From: Deltaproteobacteria bacterium
GTDB lineage: Bacteria > Myxococcota_A > Polyangia > Haliangiales > SHYZ01
Assembly: GCA_016210055.1 (NCBI GenBank)
Contig: JACQUZ010000166.1
Span: 55,283 to 119,282 of the forward strand
Direction of reading: 5' to 3'
Length of the DNA: 64,000 nt
Below the pieces are notes generated by a model that was not told where the DNA came from, made no database searches, and saw nothing but the letters and a program-made list of their open reading frames with translations. The first letter of the stretch is position 1; the number at the start of each line of letters is the position of its first letter. Below, piece after piece: positions 8,824-15,315 of the stretch. Position numbers and translations under genes: made by a program.

Positions 8824-9493
8824 CGCATGGACTCGTTCACTTGTCTTCGCAACGCTTGTTCCCACGTTCGGTCTTGCCCCAGCCTGCGCTCCTCACGACG
8901 AGGAGGAGCTGGATGACAGCATCCTGGCGGCTGCCGCTGCGGCGGCTGGCAATGGTGCTCCGAACGGGAGCCACTTCAACCTGAACATCATCGGCGTTCC
9001 CAGGGCGAAGAGCGCTTCAATGACCAATGATGGTCGGCGGATTTTCGTCCCCTTGTCTGGGAGCACCAAGATCCTCCTCTCTGAGGGGTCGTTCCAGGTT
9101 CTCGACGCCAATGCCACCGATGGATCGGGGGCGTTCCAGTTGCCCAATCCCGATCCCGACAACGACGGCATTACGACTTATTCGGTGCTTGCCCGGGCCC
9201 TGGGAAAACCGGGCGGATCCTCCAAGACCACGACGTGCGCAACGGATCCGTCAACGGGCGAGCTGTACTGCAGCATCTACTCCATGGTCCTCGTGCGCGA
9301 GAAGGGGCAATCGACCTTCAGCAACGTGTCGAAGCAGCTCCTCTACGTGTTTGCTGACCTAGACGGTGACGGCACGGTCGAGCGGATGCCCTTGTTCGAC
9401 GACCGCCTGACCGATTATTTCTGGCAGTACGACAACAACGGCCTGAAGCTCGCCCAGCTTCGGTTCTATCAAGTGCCGACGAACGTGAATTGA
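8810..9493 (+). CDS. Predicted lipoprotein of unknown function
   Basis: The 227-residue protein is not recognised. It begins with a basic residue, a hydrophobic stretch and a lipobox-like L-A-P-A-C (about residue 25), followed by an acidic stretch and an alanine run, so it is probably lipidated and exported. The mature part is soluble, with two cysteines in a C-A-T-D...Y-C segment and a D-L-D-G-D-G-T-V-E loop that resembles a calcium-binding turn. A strong AAGGAG precedes the ATG. It stands alone on the plus strand and is convergent with the DUF4388 gene. Confidence 0.75.
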   Translation: MKLSHAWTRSLVFATLVPTFGLAPACAPHDEEELDDSILAAAAAAAGNGAPNGSHFNLNIIGVPRAKSASMTNDGRRIFVPLSGSTKILLSEGSFQVLDANATDGSGAFQLPNPDPDNDGITTYSVLARALGKPGGSSKTTTCATDPSTGELYCSIYSMVLVREKGQSTFSNVSKQLLYVFADLDGDGTVERMPLFDDRLTDYFWQYDNNGLKLAQLRFYQVPTNVN

Positions 9494-9503
9494 GCGCGTG
9501 CCT

Positions 9504-10619
9504 TCATTCGAGGGAAATAACCCCTCGCTCGGCCAGCTTCTGAAACGTGATCAGCGCCTCGACCTCACGGAGTGGCGACACCCGCATGAGCGACAGGAGA
9601 TCCCACCGCCCGTCGATGCGCCCTACTAGATATCGCTCTTCAGCGGAAAGGGCCATCGACCGCAGCTCGTCAGTGCTCATCTTGAGCTTGGGCACGCGAT
9701 ACTGCGTGAGGAGCGATCGGGATAGCGCGGCAAATACCCTTCGTTCGAGCTCGTCGTGGACCTGCTTGATGGACTGATCCGCCGGCGCCAACTCGAGGGC
9801 CATGCGCGCCAGGTCCAGGGCGCCCCGGTGGTCTCCCCCCTTGGTCCGCCCTTTCGCTGCCTCGACCAACATGGCGGCGTTCCCCTTGTCAGCCTCGTCG
9901 TTCCGTGGCGTGGCCCGCCTGTCGACGGAGATAATGCCTCGCGCCACGAGCTCCGCGAGGCGATGATAAATCGGGAACGGCAGCGAGTGACGCTCGAGGG
10001 TCATCTCACGCACCGTCTTTCCCGACGTAACGTCGCCGAGGAGCTGGGCAGTGGGTGAGCTGGGACGGATTCTCTCGAGCCAGCTGCGATCGACGAGGTA
10101 GAACCGGACGTCGTCCCTCGGGATTACCTTCCGGATCGTCCGCCATTCCGCAGCACGCTCGATGCCCTCGGCGATGAGCGGGCGAATGGGAACCCGCACG
10201 TGGAACTCCAGGCCTCGCGGTGAGCCGTCGTCGGGCTCGAACACGAAGGTCCCATCATCCCACGATAGAGCGTCGTAGACCCCTTCGCGGATCTTCAGCT
10301 CCAGGGCCTCGTGCAGCGCCTTCTCCGAGATCGCCTCGGAAGTCACGAGGAGCTTTCCCAGAGACACCCCCGTCGCGGCTTGCTGCCGATAGACCTCGCC
10401 GAGCTTCTCCTCGTCGATGAGCCCAGCGTTGATGAGAAGCTGGCCCAGATACTCGCAGGGATCCGTCGAGCTCGCACTGGTGATGGCACCGCCAGTAACC
10501 TGGAACTTTCGCGAAGTCTGGGCGCGCTCCAGGGTCAAGGTCCCTGCCCTGCCGCGGCGATCGATCCACTCGAACAGGTCGCCGGCGCCCATTGTTCGAA
10601 GCGCACCTCGCACCGACAT
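9504..10619 (-). CDS. DUF4388 (PATAN-like) domain protein
   Basis: This is a probable cytoplasmic regulatory protein of 371 residues. The N-terminal 110 residues match the DUF4388 pattern: a leading L-F-E-W-I segment, a strand-rich G-T-L-T-L-E unit, a lead-in G-G-A-I-T-S-A, and a helical 'G-x-L-L-V' segment seen in type II secretion/pilus-related PATAN proteins. The rest is mostly helical and charged. DUF4388 proteins are abundant in myxobacteria and associate with gliding and two-component signalling, but no exact role can be given. The ATG at 10619 is preferred; an upstream TTG at 10643 would add eight residues. It is divergent from the TlpA-like gene with about 30 bp between starts. Confidence 0.75.
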   Translation of the reverse strand: MSVRGALRTMGAGDLFEWIDRRGRAGTLTLERAQTSRKFQVTGGAITSASSTDPCEYLGQLLINAGLIDEEKLGEVYRQQAATGVSLGKLLVTSEAISEKALHEALELKIREGVYDALSWDDGTFVFEPDDGSPRGLEFHVRVPIRPLIAEGIERAAEWRTIRKVIPRDDVRFYLVDRSWLERIRPSSPTAQLLGDVTSGKTVREMTLERHSLPFPIYHRLAELVARGIISVDRRATPRNDEADKGNAAMLVEAAKGRTKGGDHRGALDLARMALELAPADQSIKQVHDELERRVFAALSRSLLTQYRVPKLKMSTDELRSMALSAEERYLVGRIDGRWDLLSLMRVSPLREVEALITFQKLAERGVISLE

Positions 10620-10650
10620 GGGTGCAGAATAGCCGATTATCAACTAGGAT

Positions 10651-11262
10651 GTGACCGTGGCTGCCGCGAAGTGGAAGAAAACGGTGTCGTTCGGCGTCGC
10701 GCTATCGGTGACGGTATTCCTTGCGGTTGAATATGTTCTTGCGCTCGGGCCGGTAACCAAGCGGGAAGGAGAGAGCGCATGCAGGGCTCTTAGCCCGTCG
10801 CTTCAAAGCCCGGTACTCGGAACGCTCCCCACATTAGCTCCCGATTTTCAAGCCCAGGACTATACCGGCAAGATGGTGTCTCTCTCTGCATACCGGGGAA
10901 GGGTGGTGTTTCTCAATTTCTGGGCGACGTGGTGCCCTCCCTGCGTCGAGGAAATGCCATCGATGGAGGTCATGACCCGGGAGCTCGGCGACGAGCCATT
11001 CACGGTGCTCGGGCTGGCGTCGGCTTCGAGCTGGCCCGCTGTCCGGAGTTTCTTCCCGAGTGGGACGAGCATGACCGTCCTGCTCGATCCGCCCGAAGAA
11101 GGGGCCGAGATCGGGAAGCAGGCGAGCCGCTACGGGACGACCAAGCTCCCGGAGACCTACCTCATCGACAAGCAAGGAAGAATCCGCTACTACTTTGTGA
11201 ACATGCGGGACTGGAAAACGCCGACGGCAATGCAGTGCCTGCGTTCACTCATCAACGAATAG
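10651..11262 (+). CDS. TlpA/ResA-like membrane-anchored thiol-disulfide oxidoreductase
   Basis: This 203-residue thioredoxin-fold protein faces the periplasm. An N-terminal hydrophobic helix at about 12-33 serves as anchor or signal. The redox site W-A-T-W-C-P-P-C has Cys95 and Cys98. The thioredoxin cis-proline segment appears as K-L-P-E-T-Y-L-I-D. An extra cysteine pair (Cys44 and a late C-L-R-S-L) is present. Such proteins reduce apocytochrome c thiols or other exported disulfides; no cytochrome maturation genes are nearby, so the partner is unknown. The start is GTG at 10651, with weak Shine-Dalgarno support. Confidence 0.88.
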   Translation: MTVAAAKWKKTVSFGVALSVTVFLAVEYVLALGPVTKREGESACRALSPSLQSPVLGTLPTLAPDFQAQDYTGKMVSLSAYRGRVVFLNFWATWCPPCVEEMPSMEVMTRELGDEPFTVLGLASASSWPAVRSFFPSGTSMTVLLDPPEEGAEIGKQASRYGTTKLPETYLIDKQGRIRYYFVNMRDWKTPTAMQCLRSLINE

Positions 11263-11313
11263 CCACGGATAGTCGCAGATAGTTAGAGACGACGCCGATA
11301 CGACGAGATCAAC

Positions 11314-11694
11314 ATGCCGCACATCTTGGTCGTGGACGACGAGCCAGAGATCGTCAAGATGGTCGCAAGGATCATGGAAGCGCGGGGACACCGAGTGACC
11401 ACCGCGCGTGATGGGCAAGAGGCGCTCGATGTCGTGGCGAGAGATCGCCCGGACGTCGTCGTTCTCGACCTAAACATCCCCAAGCTGGACGGTTTCGAAG
11501 TGTGCCGGCGCCTCAAAGGGGACGACAAGACCAAATCCATCCCAGTCGTCATGCTGACGGCAGCCTACCCAACGGTCGACGACGCGACGCGCGGAATCGG
11601 ACTTGGCGCAGACGAATATGTCGTCAAGCCTTTTCTGCGCGAGGTCCTCGTGCATAACGTGGAGCGCCTGCTCGCACCGGGAGCGCGGTTGTGA
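11314..11694 (+). CDS. Stand-alone response regulator receiver protein
   Basis: The 126-residue CheY-like protein consists of a receiver domain only. The acidic pocket is Asp8/Asp9, the phosphoacceptor is Asp52 (V-L-D-L-N), the switch Thr is in V-M-L-T-A, and the conserved Lys is in V-V-K-P-F. No output domain follows, so it works by protein contact. The chemoreceptor-like gene starts 97 bp downstream on the same strand and has its own promoter-like element, so the two may act together. The partner kinase is not evident: the nearest kinase-like protein (14498-15304) lacks the phosphoacceptor histidine. Confidence 0.93.
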   Translation: MPHILVVDDEPEIVKMVARIMEARGHRVTTARDGQEALDVVARDRPDVVVLDLNIPKLDGFEVCRRLKGDDKTKSIPVVMLTAAYPTVDDATRGIGLGADEYVVKPFLREVLVHNVERLLAPGARL

Positions 11695-11703
11695 GATCTT
11701 TGT

Positions 11704-11721
11704 GTGACGAGTAGTCGTCAC
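11704..11721. promoter_or_regulatory. Perfect inverted repeat, candidate operator
   Basis: GTGACGA and TCGTCAC are 7-bp perfect arms separated by GTAG. The dyad ends seven bases before a TATAAT hexamer and overlaps where a -35 element would sit, which is typical operator geometry. The binding protein is unknown. Confidence 0.55.
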
Positions 11722-11728
11722 CCTGGGC

Positions 11729-11734
11729 TATAAT
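11729..11734 (+). promoter_or_regulatory. Consensus -10 hexamer upstream of the chemoreceptor gene
   Basis: TATAAT is an exact sigma-70 -10 match and stands out in GC-rich surroundings. The best -35 candidate, GTGACG at 11704-11709, is weak and 19 bp away, inside the inverted repeat. This suggests an activator- or repressor-controlled promoter for the gene at 11792. Confidence 0.5.
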
Positions 11735-11746
11735 GCCCGAGGTGTT

Positions 11747-11779
11747 CTACCTAGTGCTAGCTCTTGCACGCTCAGGTAG
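11747..11779 (+). promoter_or_regulatory. Predicted 5' leader hairpin
   Basis: CTACCT (11747-11752) pairs with AGGTAG (11774-11779), and inside it GTGC (11754-11757) pairs with GCAC (11766-11769), giving an extended stem with an asymmetric bulge. It sits between the TATAAT and the ATG at 11792. A role in translation control is inference. Confidence 0.35.
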
Positions 11780-11791
11780 TGACTAGGCCAC

Positions 11792-14494
11792 ATGTCTCTG
11801 GACGCTTCCGAGGGTGTAAGCACTTTGCGGTCGAGTGAGGGGGCTGGGGGGAATCCTTCCCGGAACTCGGCGGGAGTGGGTCGTCAAAAGGGGCCGACCT
11901 CTTCGGAAAACGTACGTATCGGCGAGGAAATCCGGCGGATTCGCCGGTGGGCGGCCTGGCTCCCAGTAGCCGTGGCAGGGATCGCGGTCGCGCTCACCTG
12001 GCTCGGCATCCCCTACCTCTTCCTCAAGCGGGCCAGCGGTGAGGTAGTCGAGGGCATTTTCTATTCATACGCTTCTCTCTGCGTCCTCCTGCTCTTGGGC
12101 CTCGCCGCGACCCTTCAATGGGGAACTCGTAGCATCAAGCGCGCGTCGCGTATCCTGCTTCGGGACGAACTCCCGTCGGAGCACGATCTCCGACGTGCTG
12201 CGCGCGAGGTGGCGCGGCTTCCACCCCTCGTCGGGATTGCCAACTGCGTCATGGTGCTCCTGGTCAGCGCGGGGACGGCTGAACGTGCCTACGAGTACTA
12301 CGACGTCCCCATCGACACCTGCGTGTTTGCCGTGTTCTTCGGCGTGTGCGTGTCGTTCTGGGTTTCTGTCTTGTTCGCAGCGGCGTTCCGACTCGTTCTC
12401 ATTCCGCTCACCCGGCTCTTGTACCGACTCGGGATCAAGGAATGGGTCGGGCACCACCAGCTGCTGAGCAAGAAGATCGCGCTCCTCTGCCTCGTGGTGG
12501 CGCTCATCCCGTGCGCGCTCGTCGGTGGTGTTGGCTACCATTTCAACGACCAGGTGCGCCGCGATGAAATCGGTCGGTCGATCATGGAACATCTTCCGAT
12601 GGCGGTCGGAACGGCGGTCGTGCTTCATCAAAAGGGGGCAAGTCGCGAGCTCATCGAGGAAGCGCTGCGTGGCACCGAGAGAAGCGTGGGCGCGGGAACT
12701 GCCCTCGGGCTTGCGCATGAAGGCAGGCTGGTGGCGGCGACGTCACCAGAGGTCGGCCGAATCCTCGAGCTGCGAAGGTACCGCCGGAGTGCAGGGAAGG
12801 CCGGGCACTTCACCGTGCATGACACGCTCGACGTGGTCGCGCACGCTCCTCGGGCAGGCTCAGACTACGTGGCCTTGGGCCTCGCGGATCGCGAAGTCCT
12901 CGACAAGAACTTCCTGCCGGTGCTTTGGACGTTGATTGGGCTGCTCGCGGTGGCCATCGCGTTGTCCCTCGGGCTCGGATGGCTCACCGCCAAGGCGATC
13001 CAGGCACCGCTCCAGGACGTGGTCGGCTCAACCACCCGCGTCATGAAGGGAGATCTCACGCCCGGTCGGCCAAGGGTTCTCGCGGATGGCGAGATCGGCG
13101 ACCTCGGCGTGTACGTGGACCGCATGCGCGAGCTCTTGTCCGGCGTGGCAAAGAAAGTCGTCGACCTTTCCCATGGCGTCGAGGAGTCCGCTCGCGGGGC
13201 CTTGGGGCAGGCACAGGAAATTGGGCAAGGCGCGAATGGCCAGGCGGCGGCAGTAGCTGCGTCTGTTGCGGCGATTGATGAGCTGGGGCGAAGCCTGAAA
13301 ATGGTCGCTGAGAGCGTGCGCAGCCTAGCGACCTCGTTCCGCGACGGCACGGTGGCGGCGACGAAGATCGGCGGTGAATTCGAGAAGCTGGCCGGAGACA
13401 TCGAGGGGCTCGCCCGCGGTGCCGCGGATGCGGCGCGTGCGGTCGCCACGTTTACCCAGGGAGTTGACCAGGTGGCCGGCGACATCCAAGCCCTGTCCGC
13501 AGCGACGGCTCGAGCCACGCAAAGGATGAGCGAGGTGGATCTCGGCCTGCGCCGCATGCGGGAGCACGCGCGCGATGCGGCCAACGCCGCGCATCGTTCC
13601 TTGGAGACGGCAGAAGGTGGTGCCAGGAACGTTCGGCGCACCGCGCAAGGCATGCGACGCATTCGGGAAGGCTCCGACGTCGCGGCCCGGCGCGTGGAGG
13701 AGCTGTCGCTGAGGATCTCACGCATCGACGAGGTGCTTGCGGCCATTGGCGACATTGCGGATCGCACGAACTTCCTTTCCATCAACGCGTCGATCATCGC
13801 CGCGCAAGCAGGCGAGCAGGGGAAGAGCTTTTCGGTCGTTGCCCAGGAAATCCGGTCGCTGGCCATACGTACTGCCGCCAGCACGCGGGAGATCGCCCAG
13901 ACTGTCCAAGATGTGCAAGCGGCCTCTGCCGCGGCAGTGCGCGTGATTCGCGATGGAGAGGCACTCGTCGAGGAAGGCGTCTCTCTCGCAGGAGCTGCCG
14001 AGATCTCGCTGAACCAGATCGTCGTGACCGCCGAATCGACGAAGACCGCTGCCGCAGCCATTGCCCGCACGACGGAGTTGCAGGCGCGAAACGTCGAGCA
14101 GGTGGCGGTCGACACGGGACAAGTGGCATCCATGTCCCAGCGCATCGTGCGCGTGTCAGCAGAGCAGGCGGAGGCAGGGTCGTATGCGCGGCAGGCAGTC
14201 GAGCGGATCGCTAAGTTGAATCAACAAGTGCACGGCACCGTCGCTGGGCTCACGGATCGGAATCGTGGGATCCTCGAGTCGTTCAACCGCATGGCTGACC
14301 ATATTGGTCAGGTAGACCGCGCCCTGGCCGAGCAGGCCCAGGCGTCAGCAGCCATGCTCAAGGAATCCGAGCGAATCCGCGAAATTGCCGAGGAAAACGC
14401 GGCTCGCGCGAACCGCCTCGAGGCTGCCTCCTGGGAACTCGACTATGCGGCCGACGCCCTGCTCCAGGAAATCGGTTTCTTCCGTGTCGCATGA
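11792..14494 (+). CDS. Methyl-accepting chemotaxis-like receptor with six predicted TM helices
   Basis: The 900-residue membrane receptor is predicted to signal to CheA/CheW. Hydrophobic segments lie at about 52-75, 88-110, 148-165, 172-205, 225-250 and 372-395. There is a short loop between the fifth and sixth helices that may sense signal, then a HAMP-like linker. The long coiled coil has its signalling hairpin near residues 650-700, with R-T-N-F-L-S-I-N-A-S and A-G-E-Q-G-K-S-F-S-V-V-A-Q-E-I-R. The tip differs from the common Q-T-N-L-L-A-L-N-A version but keeps the E-x-G-x-x-F core. No chemotaxis kinase or coupling gene lies nearby. A receiver gene precedes it and a degenerate kinase follows on the other strand. 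Confidence 0.9.
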   Translation: MSLDASEGVSTLRSSEGAGGNPSRNSAGVGRQKGPTSSENVRIGEEIRRIRRWAAWLPVAVAGIAVALTWLGIPYLFLKRASGEVVEGIFYSYASLCVLLLLGLAATLQWGTRSIKRASRILLRDELPSEHDLRRAAREVARLPPLVGIANCVMVLLVSAGTAERAYEYYDVPIDTCVFAVFFGVCVSFWVSVLFAAAFRLVLIPLTRLLYRLGIKEWVGHHQLLSKKIALLCLVVALIPCALVGGVGYHFNDQVRRDEIGRSIMEHLPMAVGTAVVLHQKGASRELIEEALRGTERSVGAGTALGLAHEGRLVAATSPEVGRILELRRYRRSAGKAGHFTVHDTLDVVAHAPRAGSDYVALGLADREVLDKNFLPVLWTLIGLLAVAIALSLGLGWLTAKAIQAPLQDVVGSTTRVMKGDLTPGRPRVLADGEIGDLGVYVDRMRELLSGVAKKVVDLSHGVEESARGALGQAQEIGQGANGQAAAVAASVAAIDELGRSLKMVAESVRSLATSFRDGTVAATKIGGEFEKLAGDIEGLARGAADAARAVATFTQGVDQVAGDIQALSAATARATQRMSEVDLGLRRMREHARDAANAAHRSLETAEGGARNVRRTAQGMRRIREGSDVAARRVEELSLRISRIDEVLAAIGDIADRTNFLSINASIIAAQAGEQGKSFSVVAQEIRSLAIRTAASTREIAQTVQDVQAASAAAVRVIRDGEALVEEGVSLAGAAEISLNQIVVTAESTKTAAAAIARTTELQARNVEQVAVDTGQVASMSQRIVRVSAEQAEAGSYARQAVERIAKLNQQVHGTVAGLTDRNRGILESFNRMADHIGQVDRALAEQAQASAAMLKESERIREIAEENAARANRLEAASWELDYAADALLQEIGFFRVA

Positions 14495-14497
14495 TCT

Positions 14498-15304
14498 CTA
14501 ACCAGAATCCCCGGCGAACGGCAGGCGGACCTCAGACCGGGCATGGCCGTTCGCGTGGCATACCACCAGGCGGCCGCCCTGCGCCTCGATGGCTTGGCGA
14601 ACCAGCTCCTCAAAGGGGAAGCCTTGCTCGGACTCGACGCGTTTCGCATGCTCGGTGATGACAAGGATTTCCCCCGCCTGGACGTCCTCGTGCGTGCGCA
14701 CGGAGATGGTGCCATTCGAGCCTGCAGCAGCACGGGCTGCCTGCGCCGCCCCGACGAGAAGTTGTGTCAACGCCTGGGTGAGGCGCGCCTCATTTCCTCG
14801 TGCGCGACCTAGGCGCCCCAGGTTCACAAAGACCTCGCAGTCCCCTGTAAGTCGGTGAAGTGACAAGGAGACCGCCCGTTCCAGCACCTGGTTTACGTCG
14901 ATTGCCGTGAGGACTTCCTCTTTCACGCCGCATGGCGGTGAAGCGAGGGCTGCCAGGTCCCCTGCGAGCTTCGCGACCCGTCCGGCGTCAAAGAACGCAT
15001 CGGCGAGCTTCCGCCTGAGGCTCGTCACCATGTTCCATGGCAGCGGCTTGGGGCCCTTGGCCGACGCCACGTGCTGGTCGAGCGTGTCCACTACCGAGGC
15101 GAGGCCGTCACGAATACGGGCGAGGGGCTCTGCCAGGTCGACGGCCACCTGCCCAGCCAGGATGCCCGTGGCTGCTAGCCACTCGCCCTGTGCGAGCTCG
15201 TTCCCTGATGGCGATCCGCCACCTGCGGGCTCCTGCCGGAACCCGCCTGGGTTTCGCTCAGCGAGCTCCAGAGCCCGAAGCAGGTCGGCAAGCCGTTCGT
15301 CCAT
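14498..15304 (-). CDS. Degenerate histidine-kinase-like protein
   Basis: The 268-residue cytoplasmic protein has the layout of the HisKA/HATPase core but lacks key residues. The dimerisation helix reads G-I-L-A-G-Q-V-A-V-D-L-A-E-P-L where active kinases have V-A-H-E-I-N-N-P-L, so the phosphoacceptor His is gone. The N-box segment reads L-T-Q-L-L-V-G-A-A-Q-A without its asparagines, and the G boxes are not recognisable. A phosphotransfer scaffold or sensor role is more likely than kinase activity. It ends 3 bp from the stop of the chemoreceptor-like gene and starts 11 bp after the stop of the metallopeptidase-barrel gene, which lies upstream on the same strand. Confidence 0.65.
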   Translation of the reverse strand: MDERLADLLRALELAERNPGGFRQEPAGGGSPSGNELAQGEWLAATGILAGQVAVDLAEPLARIRDGLASVVDTLDQHVASAKGPKPLPWNMVTSLRRKLADAFFDAGRVAKLAGDLAALASPPCGVKEEVLTAIDVNQVLERAVSLSLHRLTGDCEVFVNLGRLGRARGNEARLTQALTQLLVGAAQAARAAAGSNGTISVRTHEDVQAGEILVITEHAKRVESEQGFPFEELVRQAIEAQGGRLVVCHANGHARSEVRLPFAGDSG

Positions 15305-15315
15305 TCCTGATCCCT

